Assembly (NCBI GenBank): GCA_020634815.1
Contig: JACKBA010000005.1
Coordinates: 186,001-250,000 of the forward strand
Direction: 5' to 3'
DNA: 64,000 nt
DNA from: Caldilineaceae bacterium
Lineage (GTDB): Bacteria; Chloroflexota; Anaerolineae; Caldilineales; Caldilineaceae
The first letter of the stretch is position 1. Every line of letters starts with the position of its first letter. The position numbers were made by a program, and so were the translations under genes. Positions 1 to 10,257 of this stretch are shown in pieces. The notes beneath the pieces are model-generated. The model saw nothing but the letters and a program-made list of their open reading frames with translations, ran no database searches and was not told the DNA's origin.

Positions 1-2866
1 TGAGCCGGTAGTCGCCGGCCGCCAGCGTGTCGGGCATGAGCAGCGTCACGCCGTCCAGCAGGTACTCGCCGTCCAGCCATGATGTCGCCGGGCACTCGCC
101 GGAGCAAGGGATCGTGTCCTGTTGCGCTACGAGCGCCCCGCCGCCATCGAGTAGCTGGGCAAAGCGGACGAGATTGCGCGATTCCGAGCGCAACGGTTGC
201 CAGACCAGTTCGACGGAAACAGTTGCGCCGGGCTCGGCAATGAGCGTCTCCGGCGCGTTGACGCCCACCAGGCGCACGCTGTCGCCGAAGCGTGCCGCTG
301 CCGGCAGCGCAACGGGAGGCGCTTCCAGCAGGCGCGGTCGCCCGCCGATCTCGATCGACGCCAGCTCTACGCGCACGGGCGCACGTCCTGCTGCCAGGAT
401 CGAGGCCGCCAGCGTATACGTCCCGCCGGGCAGCGACGGATCGGTCGCCAGGCTGGCCGGGATGCGGAAGCTCTCTCCGGCGCGCCATACCGAGGGCGGG
501 TAGGTCGGCGCGCCAGGTGTGATCACCGTACTTGCGGCCACGATGCCATCCTGGCCCAAGAGGTCGACTTGCACGGCATAGTCGGTGGCGGGAGTTATAG
601 GAGAGCGGACCGTAAGCACCAGCGGCAGGCTGTCGCCCGGCGCGCCGCTCGCCACCGGCAGATCGTAGCCGATCACCTGGAAGTCGGCCGGCATGGCTGC
701 CGTGTCGAGCGCGTGCTGCGCCTGCAACTCCGCGGCAGGCGCCAGCGGCAGCTCGACGGCGATTGTGGCCAGCACGTACTCGCCCGATTCCGGCAAACCT
801 GCTTCCTGTGCCGGATAGACGCGCCCGCTCTCCTCGTCGTAGACGCGCAGCGACAGCGTGTAGTGACCGGGCGGCAGGCCGGGCGGCAGCTCGACGACGT
901 GGTAAGTGCTGCCCCGTTCGCCTGCCGTCCAGCCGAGTTGGTCGGGGAAGCGGTCGCCGGCCAGCAGGTCGTCGGCCTGAGCCGCCACGGCGCCCTGCTC
1001 GTCGCGCAGCACCAGGCTGCTCTTGCGCGGGCTGTCCAGCGGCTGCAGCGCCTCCCAGCGCAGCACGGCCCAGATCGGCTGATCGGCGGGCATGGTGACG
1101 GTGCCATCTTGCAGCGTCCAGCGATTGCCCCCGCCGAGGTTGGCACCCGTAAGCCGGAAGGTGTCGCCAAAGGTGACACCCTCGATCGCTCGTTCGGTGG
1201 CAGGCAGTTCGAAGTCGCGCGATTCGAGCAACTGGTATGAGACGTAGGGCATGCCCGCCTGGCGCAGACCCGTCTCCGGTTCGCCCACGCTGTTGCGGCG
1301 CAGCAGCATCTTCAACAACCCCTTGACGTCGGCAAAGATCCACGAGGTCTCGTAGAGTTCGGGCAGGTCCGTCGGGCGCAGGACGTTGACGGTTGTGCGA
1401 TCCTGCGTCAGCCGATCGAGTTCGGCGGGCGCGGTGGATTCATCGAGAGTCAGCGTGGTGTAGGCGCCCGGGTCGCGCTGGAAGAAGTCGATCGTGTTGA
1501 ACGCGCCGTCGGCCAGCGCATCGCCCGTGAAAAGTGGCATCACCCACAGCGTCTGGCTGGCGTCACCGGCCGCGATGGAACGGGCGAAGTCGGCATAGTC
1601 CGTGCGGAAGGGGGCGCGGAAGCGCTCTGGTTGCGACCAGGCGCCGAAATAGCTGGTGAGGGCGACGGTTGCTGCAATGATCAGGAACGGGAGCGGCAGC
1701 CAGCGCGCAGGCCGAGCTAGCCGCGCCGGCGCCAGGCCGGTCACCCACCCCATGGCCACGACCGGCAGCACATAGACGATGGGCAACATGCCGATCATGC
1801 GCAGCGAGTGGGGCACGCCTTCGCTAGAGAGGATGGCGGGCACAGCCAGTGCCAGGAACCAAAGGAGCGCAAAGAGTGTCGTCAGCCGGCGCCAGAAGAC
1901 GATGGACAGCCCAATCCCGAGCACGAGCCATGCCGCCATGAGCGGGTCGAAGACCGGAATCTGGGCCGGGTTGTGGCGCAGATTGCCGTCGGGCGTATTG
2001 ACGAAGAGTAGGAAACTTCGTGCCGCACTGTTCAGCAAGGCGGCTGCGGGGTTGTCGCCCGCGTACTTGGGATTGAGCACGGAGACTTCGGCGGCGTGCT
2101 CGCCGAAATAGGCCGGGTTGGCGGCAAAGAAGGTGAGAAGCGGCAGGGCGGCGAGGAGCGCAGCCGCCACCATGACGCCGGCGGTCTTGAGCAGGCGCGT
2201 ACGGTCGATGCCAAAGCGTCGCGCCAGCAGCCAGGTTGCGGCCACCGTCGCCGCAAAGAGCGCCAGGCTCATGCGTCCGGCCGTGTAAGTGTAGAGCGTC
2301 CCCCCTAGTGCCAGCCCGCCTAGCAGCGCCGGCAGCCAAGGGATACCGCCCGCCGCCTGCAGGCGTCGCCAGGTGATCCAGAAGAGCGCGGCGGCAACCG
2401 CCATCACCAGCGGGAGCGTAATCGCCCGGAACCCGACACGGCTGAGGCTGATGTGCCAGTAGGAGAAAGTCAGGAAGAGCGCAACCCAGGCGGCATACCA
2501 GCGCGCCCCCTGTTGATTGTCCTCCGGCGCAAAGCGGTAGATGGCGCGCGTCATCCAGTACGTCGCCGGAATCGTCAATGCACCAACGACTGCCGCCGTG
2601 ACGCGGATCGCGTAGCTGGTCGGCCCGAGGAATTGGAAAGCCAGCGCCAGCAGATAAATAAAGAGCGGCTCGCGGCCGTTGTTGCGCTCGTAGAAGACGC
2701 GGGTGTCGCCGTGTAGCGCGGCCAGCCCGTCCATGCCGTAGGCGGCCTCATCGTTGTACAGGCCGGGCGGAAAGCTGTGGAGTTGATAAGTCCGGATGAA
2801 GAGGGCGGCCAGGAAAAGCAGGACGACAAAGCCCAGTTCCAGCCAGCGTTGCTTGCGCGTGCTCAT
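1..2866 (-). CDS. GT-C family membrane glycosyltransferase, 3' end outside window
   Basis: Partial gene reading leftward off the window edge; about 955 codons are visible with no stop. The start MSTRKQRWLELG is followed at once by a membrane helix (residues 9-26) and the acidic first-loop motif LYNDEAAYGMDG, the layout of PMT/ArnT-like GT-C enzymes that use lipid-linked sugar donors. Roughly ten more hydrophobic helices fill residues 60-400. The remainder is a large soluble, beta-rich portion with two similar segments, probably extracytoplasmic. The ATG overlaps the stop of the upstream gene by 4 nt (ATGA), so the two are translationally coupled. Family assignment rests on topology and the loop-1 acidic motif; donor and acceptor cannot be told. 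Likely role is in surface glycan or protein glycosylation. Confidence 0.75.
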   Translation of the reverse strand, partial: MSTRKQRWLELGFVVLLFLAALFIRTYQLHSFPPGLYNDEAAYGMDGLAALHGDTRVFYERNNGREPLFIYLLALAFQFLGPTSYAIRVTAAVVGALTIPATYWMTRAIYRFAPEDNQQGARWYAAWVALFLTFSYWHISLSRVGFRAITLPLVMAVAAALFWITWRRLQAAGGIPWLPALLGGLALGGTLYTYTAGRMSLALFAATVAATWLLARRFGIDRTRLLKTAGVMVAAALLAALPLLTFFAANPAYFGEHAAEVSVLNPKYAGDNPAAALLNSAARSFLLFVNTPDGNLRHNPAQIPVFDPLMAAWLVLGIGLSIVFWRRLTTLFALLWFLALAVPAILSSEGVPHSLRMIGMLPIVYVLPVVAMGWVTGLAPARLARPARWLPLPFLIIAATVALTSYFGAWSQPERFRAPFRTDYADFARSIAAGDASQTLWVMPLFTGDALADGAFNTIDFFQRDPGAYTTLTLDESTAPAELDRLTQDRTTVNVLRPTDLPELYETSWIFADVKGLLKMLLRRNSVGEPETGLRQAGMPYVSYQLLESRDFELPATERAIEGVTFGDTFRLTGANLGGGNRWTLQDGTVTMPADQPIWAVLRWEALQPLDSPRKSSLVLRDEQGAVAAQADDLLAGDRFPDQLGWTAGERGSTYHVVELPPGLPPGHYTLSLRVYDEESGRVYPAQEAGLPESGEYVLATIAVELPLAPAAELQAQHALDTAAMPADFQVIGYDLPVASGAPGDSLPLVLTVRSPITPATDYAVQVDLLGQDGIVAASTVITPGAPTYPPSVWRAGESFRIPASLATDPSLPGGTYTLAASILAAGRAPVRVELASIEIGGRPRLLEAPPVALPAAARFGDSVRLVGVNAPETLIAEPGATVSVELVWQPLRSESRNLVRFAQLLDGGGALVAQQDTIPCSGECPATSWLDGEYLLDGVTLLMPDTLAAGDYRL

Positions 2867-5100
2867 GATCCGCACTCGACGATCTCGAGATCGGCCAGGC
2901 GCACCCGGTCGCCCGGCAGCACAAAGGCCGAATCCAGCACGCGCAGGTTCTGCATCGTTTCCTGGTCGTAGAGGCCGAGCACCAGCGTGTAGGCGCCGGG
3001 CGCGACGCCGTCCAGCGGCACCTCTTGCGCATAGTCGACCAGTTCGCCCGGCTCCCAGCGCGTCATGGGATTGAAGCCGTCAAAGGGCATCGTGTCGACC
3101 TGGGCGACCCTGGCTGCGTCGTCGGGTGTGACGACGTGGAGGAAAGTCTTGTAGTCGGTAACGGGCGTGCGGTCGGTGAACCAGTAGAGCCGCAGCGGGA
3201 TCATGTCGTCGGTGCAGTAGCGCATGCCGGGCAGGTCGATGCCGGTCAACCGGATGCCTTCCTCGAACTGCGCCGAGGTGGTGAGCGGGTAGCGGGCAAA
3301 GCGGCCGTCGCTTTGCAGCCAGGCAAGGTAGGCGCCAATTGCTGCCGCCAGCACCACGACTAGCAGCAGATCAAGCCACCAGCGCCGCCACGGCAGCAGC
3401 CAGACCAGCCAGATCGCCAGCGCCACGATGGAGATCCAGTTGGCCGCGCGGCGTATGGTCGAGTCGCCGAAAGCCACAACGACGCGATAGTCGCCGGCCG
3501 GGAGTTCCGCCGACACCAGCCCACCCACGCCGCCGGGCGCAACGGGGACGGGCGCGCCGTTCTGTGTCACCTGCCAGCCGGGGAAGTAGGGCCGGTGCAG
3601 GCGTAGCGTCCATGGCTCGGCGGCGCGCACGTCCAGCACGTAACGCACGGGATTCTCGGCGCGCACTTCGATGGACTCGGGTGCTACGATCGGCGGCAGA
3701 CGCATGGGATCCTCGACCGGCCGGCTCAGCGCCAGGCCGCGGTCGTCGATGCTCAACGTGCGCAGCGTGTAGTCGCCAAAGAGCGGATAGCCCACCTGCC
3801 CGCGCTGCCACATGGCGATACGGTTGATATCCGCTTCGCCGGTCATTTCCCAATTGGGGAGCAAGGCCGGGCGCAGGTTGGCGATGCTGAGCCACGCAAA
3901 GAGCGCCAGCAGTGCGGCCGCCGCCACGACAGGTTTCCAGGACGCCGACCAGGAGGTCAGCCGGGCGCCGGCAAAGAGAGCGCCGAAGAGGATTGCAATT
4001 GAGAACGCGATGATGCCATACAGGCGCCACGGAAATTGAATGAAGCGCACAAAGGGTACGTTCTGCCAGAGGGGAAGGCTGGCGTCAAGCTGAACTAGGA
4101 GGACTATTGCCAGCGCGCCGACCCAGAACCACAGGATCGCCGGTCGGGTGCGACGGGTCAAGATCAGGCCGACGATGCCCGCGGCGCCGGCCAACAACGG
4201 CCACAGAGCGTAGCGGAAGCGCTCCGGACCGGCGTAGAGCGACACGAGGGACGATTGCGCCAGCGTGGCGAACGTCTTGACGTTGGCTTCGATGCTGGTG
4301 CCGCCGCTAAACATGAACTCGGTCGATTTGGTGAGGCTCATCTCCAGCAGGGCGGGCGCCCAGTAGAAGGCGCTGAGCGCAGCGCCGAGCACAAAGGCGC
4401 CGGCCACGCGCAGCAATGCCCGCCAGTCACGGGCCAGCGCAGCGAGCGTGGCGACATAGAGCGCGACCAGCGGCACGACAAAGAGGGCGGTGGCATTGTG
4501 GCCGAGCATGGTGAGCGCCACGAGCGCAGCGGTGGCCAGCCCGTACCTACGCTGCCTGCCAATCGTGAACCGGTGCGCCGCCCACACCAGCCACGGCAGG
4601 ATTGCCCAGGTGAGCGACTCCGAGACGGCGCCGCGCTCATAGGCGACCAGGAGCAGGTAGGGGGACAGCAGGTAGACGAAGGCGGCAACCAGCGCGGCCA
4701 GCCGGTTCTGCAGAATGCTGCCGGCGTAGACGTACATGCCCCAGGCCGCCAGCAGCAGGCTGAGCGAGAGAACCGCTTTGGCCGAGGCGATCATCCCAAG
4801 TCCCAGGCTGTGAAAGAGCAGGCCGAGATAGCTCGCCAACGGTGGATAGTACTGAAAGAGCGGGGCGGTGTAGCCGAAGTTGAGATCGAGGCCGAAGCGC
4901 GGGTAGAAGATACCGTTTGCCCAGGCACCGTCAAGCTCAAAGATGCGGTGAACGCTCATGAGGAAGTCGCCAGGGTTGGGGATGCCCGGCAACCAAAGCG
5001 GGATCAGGATCGCAGCCGTGCCGCCGGCGAGGAGGACAAACGCCAGCAGATCGTACCGCTTTGCCGAAAACCAGGAACGCAAGGGTCTGTCTATCTGCAA
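2863..5100 (-). CDS. Large polytopic membrane protein, GT-C/YfhO-like
   Basis: A 745-residue protein with about a dozen predicted membrane helices from residue 18 to about 430, then a soluble domain, a further pair of helices near 560-600 and a C-terminal beta-rich domain. The first loop after helix 1 holds aromatic and acidic residues (LDGAWANGIFYPRFGLDLNF), as in the PF10131-like/YfhO-like membrane proteins related to GT-C enzymes. The C-terminal domain resembles that of the following gene, with which it overlaps by 4 nt, so both probably work on the same surface polymer. The start codon is followed by a basic N-terminus that fits a cytoplasmic side. Exact function is not recognisable; a glycosyltransferase or a glycan-linked membrane factor are both possible. 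Confidence 0.7.
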   Translation of the reverse strand: MQIDRPLRSWFSAKRYDLLAFVLLAGGTAAILIPLWLPGIPNPGDFLMSVHRIFELDGAWANGIFYPRFGLDLNFGYTAPLFQYYPPLASYLGLLFHSLGLGMIASAKAVLSLSLLLAAWGMYVYAGSILQNRLAALVAAFVYLLSPYLLLVAYERGAVSESLTWAILPWLVWAAHRFTIGRQRRYGLATAALVALTMLGHNATALFVVPLVALYVATLAALARDWRALLRVAGAFVLGAALSAFYWAPALLEMSLTKSTEFMFSGGTSIEANVKTFATLAQSSLVSLYAGPERFRYALWPLLAGAAGIVGLILTRRTRPAILWFWVGALAIVLLVQLDASLPLWQNVPFVRFIQFPWRLYGIIAFSIAILFGALFAGARLTSWSASWKPVVAAAALLALFAWLSIANLRPALLPNWEMTGEADINRIAMWQRGQVGYPLFGDYTLRTLSIDDRGLALSRPVEDPMRLPPIVAPESIEVRAENPVRYVLDVRAAEPWTLRLHRPYFPGWQVTQNGAPVPVAPGGVGGLVSAELPAGDYRVVVAFGDSTIRRAANWISIVALAIWLVWLLPWRRWWLDLLLVVVLAAAIGAYLAWLQSDGRFARYPLTTSAQFEEGIRLTGIDLPGMRYCTDDMIPLRLYWFTDRTPVTDYKTFLHVVTPDDAARVAQVDTMPFDGFNPMTRWEPGELVDYAQEVPLDGVAPGAYTLVLGLYDQETMQNLRVLDSAFVLPGDRVRLADLEIVECGS

Positions 5101-5113
5101 TCGCTTCTAAACG

Positions 5114-5144
5114 ACATGTGCTCGCCAGGATGGCAAGCACATGT
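5114..5144 (-). terminator. Hairpin between tRNA-Pro and the membrane-protein operon
   Basis: Inverted repeat ACATGTGCTCGCC / GGCAAGCACATGT with a 5-nt loop and one G-U type mismatch. It lies just 3' of tRNA-Pro and just 5' of the membrane-protein gene, both on the minus strand. There is no strong U run after it, so it may be a weak terminator or processing site, or an operator for the downstream operon. Confidence 0.4.
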
Positions 5145-5163
5145 TCCAATCGATCTCTGAATG

Positions 5164-5246
<83 letters not shown>

Positions 5247-5254
5247 CGCTCCTG

Positions 5255-5283
5255 AGTATAGCGGAAAGTGGCGCACGCGCCAA
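5255..5283 (-). promoter_or_regulatory. Promoter of tRNA-Pro
   Basis: On the minus strand TTGGCG and TATACT are separated by exactly 17 bp. The expected transcription start lies about 6 nt before the tRNA acceptor, which is ideal for a tRNA gene. Confidence 0.6.
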
Positions 5284-5370
5284 ATCCGGGCGATTGCCAA
5301 TCGACACATTTTCTGTGGCGTTGACGGCGTTGCGGACGATTGTCTCACCCAGGATGGAGGGAAAAACACT

Positions 5371-5398
5371 TTGACCGCACGTTGGGCTGTGATATAAT
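5371..5398 (+). promoter_or_regulatory. Sigma-70-type promoter for the bifunctional nuclease gene
   Basis: TTGACC at 5371-5376 and a perfect TATAAT at 5393-5398, spacer 16 bp. The next gene on this strand starts at 5515, giving a leader of roughly 110 nt that contains no other obvious gene. Confidence 0.7.
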
Positions 5399-5514
5399 CT
5401 GCCCATTCTCAGGCAGAGCGCCGGGAGCGCCGGTAACAGAACAGCAGTCGCGCACACTAGGGCGCGGATTGGGCACGCCGGCAACGGATAGCGGTCTCCA
5501 GGAGAAGGGGAGCC

Positions 5515-6036
5515 ATGATTGAGGTGACAATTGACAGCATTCGGGTGAGCCTGCTCTCGCAGAACCGGATCGTGGTTCTGAAGGAAGAAAGCAGCGAGCG
5601 GTTCTTGCCCATCTGGATCGGCCCGTTCGAGGCCGACGCCATTACGTTGCAGTTGCAGGGCATGGAAGCGCCGCGGCCATTGACGCACGACCTGCTCAAG
5701 TCGGTGATCGAGACGCTCGGCGCCGAAGTGCTGCATATCTACATCAACAGCCTGGAGCGCAATACCTACTTTGCGCGGATTCTCCTCGATGTGAATGGCG
5801 AGACGATGGAGATCGACAGCCGGCCGAGCGATGCCATCGCGCTGGCCGTGCGCGTCAACGTGCCGATCTACGTGGCCGAGGAGGTCATGGAACAGGCCGG
5901 CATGATGCCCGAGGAGGAGATGAGCCTCACCGAAGAGGGCGCCCGTCAGGAATTTTCCGAGACGTCGAGCGACGATCTGGGCGCCTTCAAGGATTTCGTG
6001 GAAGGTCTCGACCTCGACAGCCTGCTTGGCAACTAG
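5515..6036 (+). CDS. Bifunctional nuclease family protein (DUF151/BFN domain)
   Basis: 173 residues. The BFN domain covers residues 1-130, with the family signatures PIWIGPFEADAI near 36-47 and the segment IDSRPSDAIALAVR near 103-116. Members of this family have been described as having DNase/RNase activity, and in many bacteria they sit near replication or stress genes. The C-terminal 40 residues are acidic and probably disordered. The ATG has a good Shine-Dalgarno (GGAGAAGGGGAG) 5-10 nt upstream. The gene has its own promoter at 5371 and a strong terminator at 6073, so it is a single-gene unit ahead of dnaB. The family call is secure; the cellular substrate is not known from sequence. Confidence 0.9.
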   Translation: MIEVTIDSIRVSLLSQNRIVVLKEESSERFLPIWIGPFEADAITLQLQGMEAPRPLTHDLLKSVIETLGAEVLHIYINSLERNTYFARILLDVNGETMEIDSRPSDAIALAVRVNVPIYVAEEVMEQAGMMPEEEMSLTEEGARQEFSETSSDDLGAFKDFVEGLDLDSLLGN

Positions 6037-6072
6037 ACGAACCAGCGTTTTTCGTCCGGCGACGTGAGTGTG

Positions 6073-6106
6073 ACGGCGAGGCTGCCCCGGCAGCTTCGCC
6101 GTTTTT
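6073..6106 (+). terminator. Rho-independent terminator
   Basis: 13-bp stem ACGGCGAGGCTGC / GCAGCTTCGCCGT with a 4-nt loop and one wobble pair, followed by TTTT. It ends the bifunctional nuclease transcript 37 nt before dnaB. Confidence 0.85.
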
Positions 6107-6118
6107 GTCCCAACTGGA

Positions 6119-6138
6119 CTATCCACAGGGTATCCACA
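6119..6138 (+). promoter_or_regulatory. Tandem DnaA-box-like sites in front of dnaB
   Basis: CTATCCACA (6119-6127) and GTATCCACA (6130-6138) are direct repeats spaced 11 bp apart, about one helical turn. Each matches the DnaA box TTATCCACA at 8 of 9 positions. They lie immediately before the dnaB start, between the upstream terminator and the coding sequence, a place suited to DnaA-dependent control. No clear -35/-10 pair was found in the same 37-nt gap. Confidence 0.45.
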
Positions 6139-6142
6139 GCTT

Positions 6143-7956
<1,814 letters not shown>

Positions 7957-7957
<1 letters not shown>

Positions 7958-8718
7958 TGATGCCCATGCAACCGGCCGGCTTTGTCGGCTTTCCCGATGC
8001 CAAAATGAAGCCCGTGAAGATCCCCGATTTCTTCTTCACGGACCTGCTGCCGCAGATCGACGACCTGGCGGAGTTGAAGCTGACGCTGCACTGTTTCTGG
8101 CTGCTCAACGAGCAGGACGGGCAGCTCAAGTATCTGCGCGGCGCGGAGTTGCGCGCCGACGAGATTCTACTGCGCAGCCTGACCCTGGAGAGCGACCTGC
8201 GCACGCCGCAGCAGACGCTGGCCGACGCGCTGGAACGGGCGACGGCGCGCGGCACACTGCTCAAGCTGGAGATCGAGACGGGGACGCCCGCCAGCGGCGA
8301 CGAAGCGAGCGAGGATTGGTACTTCATCAACACGGTCAAGGGGCGGCAGACGCTGGCGCTGGTGCGCCAGGGCAAGCTGGGCGAGCTGCGCAAGGTGCTG
8401 CCGGAGGAGGCGCGGCTCAAGGTGGAGCGCCCCAACGTCTTTGCGCTCTACGAGCAGAATATCGGCCTGCTGACGCCGCTGATTGCGGACCAACTGCGCG
8501 ACATGGAGAAGAGCTACCCGCCGGACTGGATCGACGAGGCATTTATGATCGCGGTGGCGGGCAACAAGCGCGCGCTGCGCTATATCCAGGCGGTGCTGAA
8601 ACGCTGGGAAACGGATGGAAAAGATGAGCGAACCCATGAAGCGGGCCGGGGAGATAGCGAGGCAGAGCTTCGGCGCAAGTACATCCCCGACGAATTCTCC
8701 GACATCATCCTCGGCTGA
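7957..8718 (+). CDS. DnaD-like replication initiation protein
   Basis: 253 residues. The C-terminal half carries a DnaD/DnaB_2-type domain: YEQNIGLLTPLIADQLRDM and PPDWIDEAFMIAV leading to YIQAVLKRW at about residues 165-220, which in Firmicutes binds DNA and helps load the helicase. The N-terminal 130 residues look like a winged-helix-type region. It starts at ATG overlapping the dnaB stop by 1 nt, and its own 3' end overlaps the AAA+ loader-like gene by about 100 nt, so helicase, DnaD-like protein and loader are produced together. This context supports a primosome role. Family call is from the recognisable C-terminal motif; the N-terminal domain is less certain. Confidence 0.8.
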
Positions 8719-10105
8719 CCGCTGGCAGAGCACACTCGACAGCGTGCGCCGCGCGCGCGCCCTGCCCGCAGCGCAGCCCGAGCGCAGCGAGGACGCGGGC
8801 AAGATCTGCCCTATCTGCGGCGGGACGGGCTTCATCGTGGCAGACCTGCCCATCGACCATCCGGAGTTTGGGCAGGCCGTGCCGTGCCAGTGCCGGCTGC
8901 GCGAGCGGCAGGAACGGCAGTTGCGTGCGCTGCAGGCAGCCGGGATGCCGGAGTCGCTGCGCCACCTGACCTTTGACACCTTCATGCCCGAACTCGCACA
9001 CCTGTCGGCCGACAAGCAGTATTCGCTGCAGAGTGCATTCGACACCTGTGCCGCCTTCGCCCAACACCCTGAAGGCTGGCTGCTGATCACCGGCACCTAT
9101 GGCTGCGGCAAAACGCATCTGGCGGCCGCGATTGCCAACGCACGGCAGGCGATGGGACTGTCCGTCGTCTTCATGGTCGTGCCGGATTTGCTCGACCACC
9201 TACGGTCGACCTTTGGCCCGCAGAGCGAGGTACCCTACGACGAGTTCTTCGAGCGGCTGCGCAATACGCCGGTGCTGATCCTCGACGACCTGGGCGCCCA
9301 TTCGAGCACGCCGTGGGCGCAGGAGAAGCTCTTCCAGTTGCTCAATCACCGCTACAACGCGCACCTGCCCACCGTGATCACGACCAACCAGCGCATCGAC
9401 GATCTCGAAGCGCGCGTGCGCAGCCGCCTGCAAGATAGCGGGCTGGTCAGCCAGGTCATGATCCTGGCGCCCGACTTTCGCACCGGCAAGGGGAGTGGTG
9501 TCACCGATCTCAGTTCGCTCTATCTGCACCGCGACCAGACCTTTGGCGCCTTCGACGCCCAGCGCGGCGATCTGTCGGCGGAGCAGCGCGCCGGCCTGCG
9601 CGATGCGGTCGCACTCTGTGTCGCCTATGCGGACGACCCGATCGGCTGGCTGGTGCTGGCCGGCACCAACGGCTGCGGCAAGACGCACCTGGCTGCCGCC
9701 ATCGCCAACGCCTTCATCGAACGCACGCGTGCGGACGTCATGTTTGTCGTCGTGCCCGATCTGCTGGACCACCTGCGCAGCGCCTTCAGCCCGCAGTCGA
9801 CCATGCCGCTCGATCGTCGCTTTGACGAGATTAAGCGCTCGCCATTGCTTGTTCTCGACGACCTCGGCACGGAGAGTGCGACGCCATGGGCGCGTGAGAA
9901 GCTCTTCCAGTTGCTCAATTTCCGCTATACGGCGCTGATGCCCACGGTCATCACTACCACCTCCGAGCCGAAGCAGATCGACCCGTGGCTGCGTACGCGC
10001 ATGATGGATCTCAACCGGTGCCAGTATCTGGCGATCACGGCGCCGGGCTACCGCGGCAGCCGCAGCCAGCAGGAGCAGCGCGCGCGTAAGGCGCCGCGCC
10101 GCTGA
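8615..10105 (+). CDS. DnaC/DnaI-like helicase loader with two AAA+ domains
   Basis: 496 residues. An N-terminal basic region is followed by a likely zinc site (Cys65, Cys68, Cys91, Cys93; CPICGGTGF and CQC). Then come two similar AAA+ modules: Walker A GTYGCGKTHLA at 160-170 with Walker B LILDDLG at 221-227, and Walker A GTNGCGKTHLA at 350-360 with Walker B LVLDDLG at 412-418. Each is followed by PTVITT and an Arg pair (RSR, RTR) typical of DnaC/DnaI. Usual family members have a single module of 230-310 residues, so this is a tandem duplication. It overlaps the DnaD-like gene by 104 nt if the first ATG is used; ATG codons at 8624 and 8636 are alternatives. Context with dnaB strongly suggests helicase loading. 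Confidence 0.88.
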   Translation: MEKMSEPMKRAGEIARQSFGASTSPTNSPTSSSADRWQSTLDSVRRARALPAAQPERSEDAGKICPICGGTGFIVADLPIDHPEFGQAVPCQCRLRERQERQLRALQAAGMPESLRHLTFDTFMPELAHLSADKQYSLQSAFDTCAAFAQHPEGWLLITGTYGCGKTHLAAAIANARQAMGLSVVFMVVPDLLDHLRSTFGPQSEVPYDEFFERLRNTPVLILDDLGAHSSTPWAQEKLFQLLNHRYNAHLPTVITTNQRIDDLEARVRSRLQDSGLVSQVMILAPDFRTGKGSGVTDLSSLYLHRDQTFGAFDAQRGDLSAEQRAGLRDAVALCVAYADDPIGWLVLAGTNGCGKTHLAAAIANAFIERTRADVMFVVVPDLLDHLRSAFSPQSTMPLDRRFDEIKRSPLLVLDDLGTESATPWAREKLFQLLNFRYTALMPTVITTTSEPKQIDPWLRTRMMDLNRCQYLAITAPGYRGSRSQQEQRARKAPRR

Positions 10106-10257
10106 ACGCCAATCGTAACGTTGATTGGAACCACCACCGCTTGTTTCGTCGTCTATTTCCAAAATATGCTATACTGGCGTTTTGAAGATGCGTCAGCTTG
10201 AAGACGGTCTCCATAGATGCCTATGTGCTACCGTTGAGCGATGGAGATAGAGACGAA

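Noticed and set aside
1..1240. Plus-strand frames of 347 and 158 codons at the left edge
   Set aside because: They run opposite to the partial GT-C gene, which has helices and a coupled start; the plus-strand products look random.
10109..10128. CCAATC/GATTGG hairpin after the loader-like gene as a terminator
   Set aside because: Only six pairs with an 8-nt loop and no T run; too weak to list.
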